A DNA stretch of 64,000 bases from NCBI RefSeq assembly GCF_000264905.1, contig NW_006763142.1:165353-229352 (forward strand), in the 5' to 3' direction. Each line of letters opens with the position of its first letter. Position 1 is the first letter of the stretch. Position numbers and translations under genes: made by a program. Positions 20,638-34,887 of this stretch are shown here, piece by piece. A model generated the notes under the pieces. That model was not told the DNA's origin. It did no database searches and saw nothing but the letters and a program-made list of their open reading frames with translations. This DNA is from Stereum hirsutum FP-91666 SS1. Taxonomy: Eukaryota > Basidiomycota > Agaricomycetes > Russulales > Stereaceae.

Positions 20638-22749
20638 TTCCTGGTGAAGGTTAGCCGAGTAGTACCCTTCGAGTGTCTTGTGTGGAGGTGTTCCAAGACG
20701 TTTTATTCGCTCATTACTATCCTCGTTCGTCAAGAACAACATCACATCACTATGCCTCCATTCTCTCCTTTCCTCTGACAGCTAATTATATACGACCCTC
20801 ACTATTTAGCATTCTCCTTTTACATTGATTCCGTTTTATGTCGACGTGTCCGCGAGAAACCCCTTCCTCCTTCGATTTCTCACTGCTCAGTGCTTTAGAA
20901 ACCATCATCCGCATCTCGCATTTCGTTATCCTTGTTTTCTTCGGTTATTCCTGATCTGTCAACCTTTTTAATCGGCAGATGGAGAATAACCGCAGACACT
21001 GGGACCAAAGCTTGTTTTTCATATTCGCTGTTTGTCACGATCATGCATGTCCGCGGGGATTCATTGTTCTAAGCTACGTTATTGTACGGGTATCACTATG
21101 ATCGACGAGTACCGCATACTTCCATGGCTCTTCCTCCATCACTCAATCTGACCACTTACCCACCCTTGTATCTACGTTCCCTGTATGATTATGGATGGAC
21201 TCTAGGTAATTTCTTACCAGATCTCTCATTATGAATGGCCCGCGATACTTTACGATGCCTGTTGAACAGTAAACCTTGGTTCTTCCAAATCTACCCAGGC
21301 CTGCCCGTCGTCTAGCCCGGAGCACCACGCCTGACCCTCGAGGTCCATCATCCAATCTAAGTCATAGCGCCCTATGTACTAGATAGGCTACAACACGATA
21401 TGACCGAAGACAAGAAAAGCACGGACAAACCAGCCACACCTCCCACACGAGGCTTTCCACCGAGGAAATAGACTCGAGGAAGCCATCACTATTTCACGGT
21501 GGCGTTCATAGTCTAGAGAAGAGGCGGATTCGACGGGTAGATCGGGCTCTATATTCGGTTGATGAAAGAGCTGGTAGGCGGGCTGGATGTGGATGGAGAG
21601 AATGTTGATTAGGTGGATACCTCCTAGAAATAGTATGCGCGGGATCGAGTAACTCGACGAAGAGAACTGAGACATGTGAAGTAATGATGTCTGTACTGCT
21701 CGTCGTGCTGGGCTTACCTGCAACTGAAAATTCAGAAAAAACGGTACATCCTTTCCAAATGGTACATAAGCCCGCGCACGCCCACTACAAGGTCCATAAG
21801 TCCGTCTACCACATCTTGATCACATACCAGGCTGAACGTGATCTGGGGATCGGAGACCGAAAGTCCACACTGCAGAGAGGGCGGCAATCGATAGGCCTGC
21901 GGACCGCACAGACGCGTATCTCCATTCAACCGATTGTAAGCCATCCAGTTTCGGGGCGGTCATATAGCAGTCGTGTGCATTAAGATTAAGTACTCGCGTT
22001 GTGTGTGGGGCTCCGGACAGGAACGATAGGATTGATGTCGACGGCTTTCATCTCTACATTGGTGACCCTAAACAAACAGGCAAATCATGTGTAGATAAGT
22101 AGAAAATCTGAATGTTGACTGTAGGTAGGATCGGATGTCCCAAGTCAACGGACTGCTGTTCGATCTGTCCTTGAGCTGGTGAGAACTCTTCCATACGAGG
22201 ACGCCGCACGCCATAGAAGCGAAAACACATAGCCATCATCCAACATAACAAAGGCGTGCATCGGTGATGGGCATGGAAAATATGAGGTGAAATGGTAAGA
22301 GCAAGCCTTTGCACGCTAACACAGGACGGCCATGTTTGCAATCAGGTGAGGATAATTAACGCATACGAATGCAAGAAACCTGAAGAATAATAACTCACAA
22401 CCAGCTTCAAATCACTAATGCACTTCTTTGTCTCAAAGAGCCGATGTCGCTGCTGGGTACTGTAGTCCGCACTCACCTGATAGGCAGGCTGAGCTCCATC
22501 GTGGTTGCGGAAACAACCGAATGTAGTGACGGGCGGTTGTTTGGCTTTGTTGAATTCGAAAGCTCTTGCCCTTTCAAATTGCCTCATCTGTACGTCTTGT
22601 CCTTTCTCGACGCCACACAAGACACGCCGGCCGCGAAAGTACATATGTCACGACGAAGCAACTTGAAGGCCACCAAACGCGCGTTATTTTAATTTACTGC
22701 TCAATGTATAGAAGAAAGATCGTACATAATCAACATAGAAATCGTTCAC
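20638..22749. other. Intergenic region
   Basis: About 2.1 kb between convergent genes. Short minus-strand frames around 21390-22340 include a hydrophobic run (IPRILFLGGIHLINILSIHIQP) that hints at a decayed membrane protein, but no exon chain could be built. Confidence 0.4.
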
Positions 22750-24842
22750 TCAAGACTCGGCGATCGTAAATATCTTTCTACGAGATGTATCGTGCAAGTC
22801 CAAAGCCGGTTGATACTTCACCTTCAGGTCATCTGTTTGTTCCAACGCCACGTCCAAATCCCGATGTCTCGTCGCCTCCAGAATGCTCAGGAACCCGGTT
22901 CCTGCAGCTCCCCCGTTCACCGCCATACACCAGAGCCCGAACGCCGCACCTGCCGCCACAACGACCATCGCGACTCCATAGATTAACCAAAGCTTCCACG
23001 GCGTGTACTTAAACTCCGTATACGACGGGATAACGGTGACGTTCGCGGAAGTGTATGCGAGCTCGGGAGGATAGGTGATCGACGGCGAGTTCGCGACGAA
23101 ACCGAGGGTGACATTGGAGAAGAGGGAAGTCAAGCCTTCGCTCAGATTCCCCGACGGTGCGGTGAGATTGAATGCCCATTGTGTCGCTAAGGAGGCGTTG
23201 TACGCGAAAAGAGGGGTCCATAGAGGTGTTGAGGCAGAGTTGGACGATCCGTCTATAAGCACTCCCTGGTAGTGGTCGTACGAGAGATTTCCGAAGAGAA
23301 CTTGTACGAAAGCTTCTGCCATGGCTCGACTAGAGATTGCGGTCGAGGCGTAGGCGGGGAAAGCAGGGTGAGGGTCGTTATCTTGGGATGTATCGCTCAA
23401 TTTCAACGAGCAAAGGTCGCCGTTCAGGCCCAAACCTGACGAGCAGTTTCCCGAGGAGAGGGGATAATTGTAGGACAATATGCGAGTTGACGAGGTTTGG
23501 GTGTTGTTCTCGAACGTCGTCGATGCGTTATACGTTGCAGCGTAGAATGCGCAGGAGGAGCCAATGGCGTTGGGGAGCTGTTGAATGGTAGTCCCTTCTG
23601 ACCACTCTAGGAATGCATCCCCGGAGAAATTCGTAACGGTGGCGATCGTGAGATTGTATGAAGGTAAACTCTGCCACCCGAGCTCCGAGTGAATGAGATC
23701 CGCTGGGAGTGGCAGAAGGCTGGAAGTAGCGTTGTAGATGCCTTGACTCTCTGAGACGGCGTACAGTGCCAGAAGCGTCGCCTCGATGTCTTCTCCCGCA
23801 GTGATATTACTCCGTCCGTCCCAGATTTGACTCGCCTCGAGGTCCGTGCACTTGAGTGCTGGTGCGTCGTATGTGAAGTCGTAGGAGCAAACACCCGTGC
23901 AGCCCGGTGGCGCAGACCATGTTGCAGGCGAGTCGCTTGTCGCTGCTTGTGTGGCGATCTTCCGGAATGTATACGAGGCGCCTGCGTAGTCCCAAAAGAG
24001 GCTGAGCATAGCCGCGTCTGGAGGGTAGATGGCCGACATATTGAGATAGGGAACTTGTGATAGAATGGAGGTGGTAGGGGCATTGTCGATTGTAAGCGTT
24101 CCAGGAACGAAGACCGAGAGTGCACTGAGAGCGATGATGGAAAGTTGAATGGAGATGAGGGGGACGAGCAGAAAAGATCTGCCACGCAGGATGAGGGATA
24201 TGATGCTGAAAGGATGATAGCTGGAGAAGATATCATCGAGTCGCGTTAGTGTAAATGATTGGCGCGCTGTGATAAACCATATCTGTGTGAGTGGAAAGGT
24301 AGTCAGCGCATCGAACGACATAATGAGAAGTCGGAAAACGTACCGCCTGGGCAACGCTACAAGACAGCGATGCTGTCCACGAGACGTGCGCCAGCTTCGG
24401 TAAGATGTTCTTCAGGGCTGTCACCCAGAATTGAGGGAACTGGTCGGAACGCTTCCCATTGAAATATGCGAAGACGAAATGGTTCGCCACAGTTATAACA
24501 CACCCCAGCACGAATCCGCCGATGATGGAAAGCAAGCTGAACCACTGAAGGACTGAGATTCCAGCGGTATTCGCTTCCTTCGCGCGCTCATTCTGCGGCG
24601 TTCGATAGGTGTCATCAAAAATTAGCGACGACCTCTCGCCACTGGCTGCTTTGTACGGGTCGTATTCTTCATCCCAAGCCGTTTGGCGATTCATATATGG
24701 ATTTGTGCTGTTATGATCAACCAATGAGCACATACATAGATAGAAAGCCTCAAGGCCGAAATGTACGAATGACGCACTTTGTTTTCTCGACAAGAGTTGG
24801 CACTGCAGTCGTCGCAGGAGCTTCCATCCTGGCTGAGTCCAT
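22750..24842 (-). CDS. Large glycosylated fungal membrane protein, uncharacterised
   Basis: Three exons (24778-24842, 24344-24707, 22750-24282) encode 653 aa. Three membrane helices are visible: about residues 68-98 (ISVLQWFSLLSIIGGFVLGCVITVANHFVFAYF), about 178-203 (the VPLISIQLSIIALSALSVFV region) and about 570-596 (WLIYGVAMVVVAAGAAFGLWCM). Between helices 2 and 3 lies a region of some 370 residues with more than a dozen NxS/T sites and paired cysteines, so it should face the outside or lumen. The cytosolic tail is short. This topology (helix pair, glycosylated ectodomain, one C-terminal helix) is shared by a broad set of unnamed fungal membrane proteins. I recognise no catalytic motif. The split Asn codon between exons 1 and 2 restores NTNPYMNRQTAW, supporting the start at MDSARMEAP. 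Confidence 0.8.
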
Positions 24843-26372
24843 TGATACCTGGTCACACGACGTGGATAAATAGACTAGAAATAATGAAAAAGAGAGCAGA
24901 ACAGTGCTCACCTTGATCGCTGCGCGCGTGAAAGAGTGGCCGAAGCAACGGCAGGGAGCTAGTCAAGTTTATAAGGAAGGGGGAAATGGCAGCACGGAAA
25001 GTGCTAGATGGGAGAACCTTTTGGCAATCGGGCTAGAGCAAGTTGGAAGCGTGATGGGGGCAGCATCCTATTATATTTGATCAATCGGGGAGTGGACGTA
25101 TGCAAACGGCACTTCGAGTTACATAACACCAGGGGTTAGAAGGCAATTCAGTCGCAAACACACGATGAGGAGATGTGAGCATTTGATAGGTTCATAAATT
25201 CGTCTCCATCACGATGAGCACTTGCTAGTGCATCGTCATCAATATAGTGTCCGTTCTACCTCGCATTTGCTCGGAACATAGATGCATCCTCTGGGAAAAG
25301 AACCTGTCCTGTGCGCACTGAGAGTTGCCTCGAAATCCTCTAATCATTCACAACTGTCCAGTTTATGCAGAGGTTTGAAAGAGTTCGTTAATCTCAGAGG
25401 ATTGATGGCCGGGACCGGATGGGCCTCCAGTCAAGTTACCATCACTGGGGAGCTCAATCTCCGTCAGCTTCCGGCCTTGCTTGATCAGAAATTATAACGA
25501 CTGTCATATCAAACTCACCTGGTAGTTGCCTGGGAGTGAACCGCTTCGGAATGAAATTGCGTGGGGGATCATCGCTGGAGTAGTGTCTGGTACAGCACTG
25601 AAGCACCAAAAAAAAATTAGTGGGACTACACCGTCGGATCTGGCCATGTTTACCTTGGGCAATTTTGGCAGCTTCAACTCTGGGAGCGTGTCGGTGCAAG
25701 GTAAAATGCGGCTCCCAACACGGCCGCATCATACTTTGTTGAGCAACAAGACACCGTAACGCGTCGCAAGCGATCACATACCGATATCGAACGGATCATC
25801 TCGCAGGGTCTAGCAGACTAGGCCGACATGCTTCCTAGAACTCGTTGATCGATGATCCTATATTAGAGTATGCACAGGTGTGCACAGCCAATACGTCCTT
25901 TTTTGATAAGGCCGTCCGAGTACTGGTCGTGTATAGTACGCTGTTATGTTTGCATGTGATTCCATACAGGTATGATAGACTTGACTCGTCGGCTGCTTTT
26001 ATTGTGAACAGGTCTTCGCGTAGATGATTTCGGTGTACGAGTAAAGCTTGGTTCAACGAATATGACACATAAGTCGAAATGCGGTTGAGATTCGATGATG
26101 ATGTGGGTGTGTCACTCTTCGATGTGCGATCGCGACTAGGCACAACTGTGTGGACAGGTGCGCCACGTGTCATATAGTGGCCCAGGTAGGGAAGAAAATA
26201 CAGAGTCAACATCCAACGGTCACAATGTAAGCAAAACAGGTTACTATATTACAGAGGCAGCCGTGTATCGGCAAGGATAATCTCACATGTAAGATTGGAA
26301 GCAGAGGGAGAAGAGACGCAGAGAAGACGATGAGGGGATGCATAGGTCGGCTATAGGGCAAAGGCGTCCCGT
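24843..26372. other. Intergenic region
   Basis: About 1.5 kb with no supportable gene. It contains the upstream region of the large membrane protein and the 3' flank of the VAMP7-like gene. Confidence 0.5.
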
Positions 26373-27422
26373 TTAGGATTTGGAACTGCACTGGTTCAAT
26401 CCAGCGCCGCAGAACTGGGCTGCAAGAACCCATACGAGCACCTGCACGTCAACATATAAAGGTTAGTCAACAATTATCCTGCCCGCCACTCGCAATGCCA
26501 TCTAAACGGCTATCGCATACGAGTACGAGCAAACAGATTAGATGACGACTTACCAAGGCCACCAAAACTCCGAGCGCAACCACCCTCTTATTCTTCCACC
26601 ACATCTGTCTCCTCACAGTCCTTGCCCCTCTCCTAAACGCCGTTGCCTGACTCGCCATGTTATCCGTCTTATCTACCAACAACTCGATCCTCTCTCCTCG
26701 ACTAAGGATCTGCTCAACGTTCTGCACCATGATGTTCTTGACCTGGTCGAGCTCGTTCTGCGCGCGGGCCAGCTCGTCGGTTGGAGGGTTGGTGTTGTAG
26801 GTGTACATGAGCTGGGAGATGGTGGGCCCAAATGTGTGTTGGAGGGCGTGTGGAGAGTGAGGGATTGATGATGACGAGGAGGTAGATGCAAACTATTTTT
26901 GAAGGATCAATGTGAGATTATGAGATATGAGGCAAGGATACTAAGACGACAGTACCTTTCGTTGCAGGTCGCCGAGGAATGTAAATGGCATCCGTCTGTG
27001 ACGGCGCTCAAGGGTGTCAGCACCACGATACTGATGGTATAAACTCAATACGAGCGTACCTTCCGGCAGAGTCATCTGCCATGGTCAGAAAGATGAATCC
27101 TCCCTCCGCAATATAATGGAACAGGTACTGCTCCCAAACATAGGTCATCTTTGAATTACCCGGCCCTATCCTCGATAGGATGGTCTGCGTGGCTAAACCA
27201 CCAAAATGGCGATTAGTATACTCACATAAGCGTTCCCAGAAGATATTGCCTACCTTGCGAGAAATCTCGCTGGCCAGCCTGATGCTCCGCAAGGATAGTG
27301 TCTCCTTGGGCAACGAGAGCGTGTATCTAGAATGGTCAACTAGTCAGACTTCGCCATTTCTCTTTCCTAGGAATTCTGTATTAAACAATACAGATGAGAA
27401 TAGCTGAACGCACCAAAGACAT
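26373..27422 (-). CDS. Longin-domain R-SNARE, VAMP7/Nyv1 type
   Basis: Six exons (27414-27422, 27254-27326, 27060-27192, 26956-26995, 26554-26892, 26373-26441) encode 220 aa, the same length as animal VAMP7. The N-terminal longin domain runs from MSLIHALVAQGDTILAEH through TYVWEQYLFHYI and ADDSAGRRMPFTFLGDLQ. The R-SNARE motif follows (DELARAQNELDQVKNIMVQNVEQILSRGERIELLVDKT) and the juxtamembrane WWKNKR. The C-terminal anchor VVALGVLVALVLVWVLAAQF is split over the last two exons. VAMP7-type SNAREs drive fusion at endosomes and vacuoles, with the longin domain controlling access. The first exon is only nine bases (MSL). Every splice phase closes. Confidence 0.93.
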
Positions 27423-28851
<1,429 letters not shown>

Positions 28852-30583
28852 ATTTTTGAGAGCTTGAGGAGGTCGGTGCTGGTGTCGATGATGAGCAGCC
28901 TGTTCGCCAACAGCCAAATTGTTGTGCGCGCGGCGTTCGGAAGTTGCCGCTTACAAATCTTTCGTGCCACCCTCGCGCCTTTCTCTTGACCCACTTTTGA
29001 CCACCGCTTCGTTGCCTGATCTGCCCATGGCTAGCCTTCCATATCTTTCCTGTCTCAAAGGTGGAAATCTAGCTTTTTCCTGCTGGTATCAGTTGCTGAA
29101 AATATCCTTGTATCTCTTGTCGTGAAACTCACTACGCTGCAGAATTTCAGAATTATAACGATGACTCGTCGTGCTCTAGCGCATGCAGGTCAAACCTGTC
29201 TCTGCGTATGTAGCACAACAGATCATCACTCTAGAGAGTATTCGGTACCATCTAGGGCTCTATCTACTCGTGCTTCTTCATCGTGCCTTCATCTTCCCCT
29301 TCATCACAGTCCGGCTTCGTCGTGTTGTTAACGATCGACTCTTTCAACGCGCGGACTGATCGTCTTTCGAACGCGAAGAGGACGTAAGTTTGCTTCTTCT
29401 ATGCCCTCCCTGTTTTCAAGACGAGCTTTGTCTCAGCTCGAGTGCAAATGTGACATCGAATTGCTGACTAGGATATCTCCGATAGCGCCTCCTTCCAACC
29501 TAGGGCTCTCCAGGCCTCTGGAAGATAATCCACAAGCTTTGACATTCTGGACCTCGCTTATAGCATGTTACAATGGGTGCAGGTAGCTCCCTGTGGCTCC
29601 CGATCTCACTCAGACGAATAGGGTCGTGCTTCTGCCTCGTTTCGCCCGCAGAACGTAGTGCGGCCGTGTTTACCTACCCTTCGTACCATCATGGACGTCG
29701 CCTCGCCGTTCTCGAGGGAAAAGGTCACCCTATTTCTTTCAGCGAGTATCTTCGGCGTATCCAATTTGAGGACGTTCTCGTATGCCTGCGGGTCACATCA
29801 ACACTACACTCTACTACACTACTGTAGAACAGAAGACTGGAGCATGCCTCGATAAGCCTGTGCACCACGAATTCGGCATGGTCATTACTCATCTACAAGC
29901 ACGAAGTTCTATTGTATCTTCTGCTTCTGACTTACCCTTCGTTTTTCTCAAGACCGTCTCAATTCATCTTGTTCCATCGACCCATTGCTTGCACGGTTAT
30001 CAGATAGCGATAACCGGCGGTCTCTGTTGCCTGCCGCAACGGTCTGCTGCGCCACTTCGCTTTTCCTATGAGCTCTTGAGCCCCTTGCCGCTCTCTCAGA
30101 CGTTGTGTGATATTTTCCTCCCATCTCACTTCTCCCACTCCTCAAATAACTTACCAATGAAATCCGATTCTTGAAATCTCGCATTTACTCCACTCCCAAT
30201 AGTCGAGAATAACCCTGCCAAACGCGCAATTGCGGGGACCAATCGCAGATCACTGATCTGTCCGTGCACACCAGCTGATCCAGCCGATTTCCCAACGAGC
30301 CCCTATCCGATTTCCAAATCCCACCAGAGCCAACTTTCGTCGTGCGATTGTACTTATGGATTCAGCAGTTTACATATCGTGATCGTGTAGAACGCGAGGC
30401 TGCGCTCAGGTCGTGGTGCGTCTATCACGCCGTACACGCCAGGATAGTCAGATGCGGGACCAGATCCCACTGTGCTTGGGTCTCCAGTCGAGTATAAATA
30501 TCTACTCATGGGACCGTCTTGAGCGTTCCTCATTACCTCGCACTTGATCACCTACTACACTCACTACACCCCTCTCAACACCA
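28852..30583. other. Intergenic region between divergent genes
   Basis: About 1.7 kb separating the uS11 gene (minus) from the cyanase-like gene (plus). Short frames here do not join into any protein I recognise. The right end carries a TATA box at 30493-30500. Confidence 0.5.
30493..30500 (+). promoter_or_regulatory. TATA box of the cyanase-like gene
   Basis: TATAAATA lies 84 bp before the ATG at 30584, followed by a CA- and CT-rich leader (cactacacccctctcaacaccaatg), the usual look of a strong fungal core promoter. Confidence 0.6.
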
Positions 30584-31106
30584 ATGGCTCCCTCCCCTCA
30601 ATGCTCTGCCCTCGCTGCCGCTAAGGAGAGGAAGGGTCTGTACTCCTTGTCCTATTACTATCCACACCATCCCTACCACCCTCGTCGCTATAAGTTCCGA
30701 CGTGCTTACGGCTGCTTTTCTCTCTGGATACTTGTTCTACCCAGGTCTGTCCTACGGCCAGATCGCCTCTCAGCTCGGCACCTCTGAGCAACACGTCGTC
30801 GACAGTACGTTCTTATCTTCTCATCATTTCACTCCGGCGCTGATCGCACAAATGGGTGGAACCGATCCCAGTCTGCACTGGAAGCAAGGCCGCCACTTCT
30901 GACGAGTTCAATGCTCTCGCTCAAGTCTTGGACATCAAGGCCGCTGTACGTATCCTCACTCCCTTGTACTGCATGGCCCACCCCTCACCGTTTCACCGTC
31001 CTTCTCCCACTGTTCTTCCTTCTCGTGTTGTCATGGTTTACTGACCGCAAACCTTCAACCTTACTATGCATAGCCCCCTCACGACTCCGCTCACGTCACC
31101 AAGTAA
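30584..31106 (+). CDS. 72-aa protein with only the N-terminal helical domain of cyanate hydratase
   Basis: Four exons (30584-30635, 30745-30804, 30872-30945, 31074-31106) encode 72 aa. The first 60 residues resemble the helix-turn-helix-like N-terminal domain of cyanase: AAAKERKGLSYGQIASQLGTSEQHVVDICTG and then DEFNALAQVLDIKAAPP. The catalytic C-terminal domain of cyanase, which carries the Arg, Glu and Ser active-site residues, is absent: after PPHDSAHVTK comes a stop. The splice phases close and the promoter has a good TATA box, so this looks like an expressed short protein and not a broken gene. In cyanase the N-terminal domain serves in oligomer assembly; here it might act alone as a small lambda-repressor-like fold. 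Catalysis of cyanate breakdown is not expected. Confidence 0.8.
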
Positions 31107-31736
31107 ACCATTCATTGGTTCATCTGCTTTGTATCTCTAGATTCCGGGTTTTGTTGTAGGTTATCGGAAGGTGGGAGTGTCTGCATAGCTTGTACGAGAT
31201 GTTGGGACGTGCGTTGTAATGTCATGCTGTTGGTCCGAGGCTAGGAACTCGATAGTGTGAGTATCAATGCAGGAACATCCAAGCTTCCAGAAATCCGGTA
31301 AAGGATCTGCGAAAGCTATTTTGTAATGCGAGAGGAAAAGCCTACGACTGAATTCAAGAGAAGGCCCACTGTGTGTAGAGAAGACGAGTTAGGACAATTG
31401 TACAGAAGGCTCGGGCTTTGCGAAATACAATCACAATCCATAACATTAGAGCGACAGTGGTGAAACATTACTGGGATATTACAGCAGTGACATATGGAAC
31501 TCGTTTGGCGGAGAAATGGACAATGTCTGAGAGAGACGGCAAAGTGGCGAGCACTAAACACGGTTGACGCGCCACCGTGGCCCGCGAGTGGCACCACGTC
31601 CTTTTCAGTGAGTAAGTTTCCGTTACTCGAGAGAGGGGAAATATCTACACTGTTCTGAAAAACATCGGCCAGCGATTGCAGAAATTAGCCTGTCCATCCA
31701 GTCGTTTCTAGTATTTTGCTAGCGCTGTTAGACAAA
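31107..31736. other. Intergenic region
   Basis: No gene seen between the cyanase-like gene and the first copy of the multi-pass membrane family. Confidence 0.5.
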
Positions 31737-32990
31737 CTATTTTATCGGAATATGTGCCCCTTGTGCCAGATGAAGGCTCTCGTTTGAGAAGTGAATGACT
31801 GTAGTCAGGACGTCGGCCGTTTGATCTAACCCTTGAGAGTCATCGGATGTGCTGCGAAGTCCGACACGGATGATGACGCTGTAAAAAACGACTGCAATGA
31901 GAGGCGGCGCCTGTGTTGTGATGGAATAAGGTCTTCGATATGCGAGAAGGGACGTCAAAAATGACACTTACAACCGCTTCCATAATCAAAATTCCACTTA
32001 GCTGCAGAATGTAGCATATAAACAACGATACGAGAGTAACCGTAGATAGGACGCCTGCATCCACGATAATATGGATCACCGAAATCAGGGTGCGACGGCT
32101 ATAGTTGGCGGTGGTCGATCGGTGTATCTTCTTGAGTTGAAAGGCTAACAACGCTGTCAGGGAATATAAGTAGAAGTATTCTCTAGCATACGGCATGAGA
32201 CCTACTAACAAGTACAGATGACGTTAACAAACGCCGAGAGACCGACTGCAGTGAGCACCAGTGGTTTCCTTGTCTCTTTCAGTTGCTTCGTTGCATATCC
32301 ACATAGCCCAATTAATCCTAACACTGGTGGTATGTAAAGACATCATCGGGTAAGGGTATGCCAGCCTATCGTGAGTATGATGATCGACTACGTACCGACG
32401 GTACAGCAGAGCAATATAGCAGGTGCCATGACCATAGCTAGTCGACTCTGGCATACAACATAGCAGCGGTATACCTTCGAGGATATAATCTTAGCCCCGG
32501 CACGGAAGCAGCCTGGCTCTGATAGAAAAAAAAAATCTGTTGCTCACGAGTACACTATCGGCAGTGAGGATTTGAAGACCAAGCAGGGTGAATTTCAGAA
32601 TGTATGAGGTTGTGTCAGTGCTGAACAGCCATTTAACAGGCTGTGGTTGATTCAAAAGGCCTTCGATTGTACTCCACATCACCTGCACTGTTTGCTGGTG
32701 GGACAAGGTCAGCTCAGGGTGAGGGCTCTTACCGATTACGAAAACTTACTAGGACAGTGAGTATCAAAAATATGCATGAGCCACCAAACATCATAAAGTT
32801 GACCTGGTTCAAGCTTCGACCACGAAGGAGAACTAGGATGGTGAACCCAAATAGAAAGAGAGAGAAACCTAGTCGTTCGGCGTTGAGATTGATTTGTTCA
32901 GGTAGAAACGATGATGGACTGACCGCAAAGAACGCTTTCAAGGCCTACAGCAATAATGGCGATGGCCTCCGGAGACGTCACATTAGCCAT
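31737..32990 (-). CDS. Multi-pass membrane protein, paralogue family copy A
   Basis: Start MANVTSPEAIAIIAVGLESVLCG, then exons that each carry one or two hydrophobic helices: GFSLFLFGFTILVLL, FMMFGGSCIFLILTVL, a loop IEGLLNQPQPVKWLFSTD followed by ILKFTLLGLQILTADSVL, YRCYVVCQSRLAMVMAPAILLCCTVG, LVLTAVGLSAFVNVICT, a helix ending ILQLSGILIMEAV, and PPLIAVVFYSVIIRVGL before a polar tail. Seven helices are therefore likely. The same exon order and motifs (IEGLL, YRCY, VNxICT, IIVDAG, PxIAVxFYxVIxRVGL) recur in three more genes of this window. The family is common in Agaricomycetes and has no known function; the seven-helix layout invites comparison with receptors, without proof. Next to copy B in the same orientation. 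Confidence 0.8.
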
Positions 32991-33541
32991 GTAGTCAAGG
33001 ATGGCGGAGGCAGCGAACAAGGGCGAAATCAACTTCTTGCAGGGACAGGTACGTGCGCACTGAACCTTTTATCCATGCAACACTTGCGGCTGTGGGGTGA
33101 TACAAAATGATACCATCGCACCTAGCCATAGAGTCTGCAATGGAGACCACTGGTCAGAAAATATCAGCCGCAGAGACGCCCGGATCTATCCTGGCATATG
33201 TGCTCTGTTATAAATATGCAAATAGACTTCTTGATGTAGAAACAATACGGTCAGCATCAACCCATAATACAAAAAGCTCAGTGTTTCACTCGTCTCAGCA
33301 GGTATGGCTGTCGTTGCCTCGCACAGTGAAATTTATGTCTGCCAATTCGAGTAATTAGGTCGAAGTTGGCTTGCGCGTCAGTCGGTTGGCGGTGACTGCT
33401 GAGCATCTCGAGACCAGAATACATCTCCATTCACTGAGTCCAACTGTTTGAAGCGAGGCGCGACATGTTATATCTCGATGATATGGTATTCGGATTCGTA
33501 GACGTATTCCATAGAGATGACTGAAATGCATTATCTAGGTA
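32991..33541. other. Spacer between membrane-family copies A and B
   Basis: No gene seen. It is about 550 bp, the promoter of copy A and 3' flank of copy B. Confidence 0.5.
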
Positions 33542-34887
33542 TCAAGTCCCATCCATGTCCAGACACCTTAACCGATCCTCAAATGTGATGATCTGTTTCT
33601 CGAGATCTATATCTTCCTGCTGATGGCCAAAATCTTCGCTCGGAAAGTGAACGATGGTACTCAGCACATGATCGGCCTGACTATTGGGAGACTCCAGATC
33701 CTGAGTCGCGTCGAAGGTGGCGTGCAGTCCTACACGTGTGATGACGCCGTAAAATATGACAGCAATGAGCGGAATGTTCTGTACATATAGGACGGTGTTT
33801 AGTATAAGAGGTATAGCGATACTGGATCATGGTGGCACCATGTAGACTTACTGCGCCCAACATGATGGTCAGCACGTTCGACTCAAGTAGATAAGAAATG
33901 AGTGTTGTGACAAGGAGGATGGTGTAAAGAAATCCCGCGTCCACGATGATGTGAATGGCTGATAGAAGTGAGTGATTCTTAGTGACCATAGACTTGTGCA
34001 TCATCCAGAGCCGTATAGTCAAGAGAGCTATTCGGTTGAGAGATCGAAATTTACGCGTTAGCGAGAGAACGAAAGGACGTTGTACTTAATTTGTACAACA
34101 AGGGGAACACGGAAGCAAGAAACGTACTCACAGGTGCAAATGACATTGATGAGCAAACAGCAGCAGAAGAAGGCAACCATCAAACCAGTGCGACTGCTCT
34201 GCAGCTGATCTGTAAAATACCCCCAGGATGCAACAAACACCGTTCCTGAATGCGGTGACAAACATTACTTCAGGCTGCACGATGATCAGAAATGAGAACA
34301 TGCCTAAGCTTATGCAGAACAAGATAATGGGTGCCACCATTAATCGCATTCGTCCTTGCCACACGATATAGCATCTATAAACCTGTAGTTGGAGTCGTTA
34401 ACTCCACATGATTCCTGATGATAAAAGAGAAATATATGTCACCAGTACAGCATCTCCGATGAGAGTCTGCAGAGCGTCAATGGCCATGTCAATAATAAAC
34501 GTCGCTGTATTCCTCTCTCCGAGCCACGTAGAGGGGGGAGAATGGTCTAGCAGGCCCTCAATCGCACGCTGCATAAACGTTGCGATGTGCTGTCCACGCG
34601 ATTTCAGCGAGCATACAAATTGAACGAGCGATTAGGAAAAGCCTCACCGCGCTGGTGAGTAGCAGAAGTATACAGGCGGCAGAAAGTAATACAGGGTTGA
34701 TGTCTCTCTTGCTTCTATGGTGGCAGAGTACCCGAATAGTGACGCCAAACATGAAGATGGAGAAACCTAATCACGATTCAAAGGTCTGAGTGTTACAATG
34801 AACTGTACAGAGGAATAGCGTACCATACAAAATGCACGAGAGACCAAGTGAAACGAGAGTAGCCTTTGCTAGAGACAAAGACGCCAT
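33542..34887 (-). CDS. Multi-pass membrane protein, paralogue family copy B
   Basis: Begins MASLSLAKATLVSLGLSCILYG and continues GFSIFMFGVTIRVLCHHRSKRD, a helix LLSAACILLLLTSA, the loop QRAIEGLLDHSPPSTWLGERN with IIDMAIDALQTLIGDAVL, YRCYIVWQGRMRLMVAPIILFCISLG, SAIHIIVDAGFLYTILLVTTLISYLL, and NIPLIAVIFYGVITRVGL. A polar tail (HVLSTIVHFPSEDFGHQQ and onward) ends at the stop near 33542. Exon boundaries fall at the same places as in copies A, C and D. Its first 22 residues are closest to copy D at 54975, although copy A is the neighbour. Function unknown; plasma or internal membrane. Confidence 0.8.
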
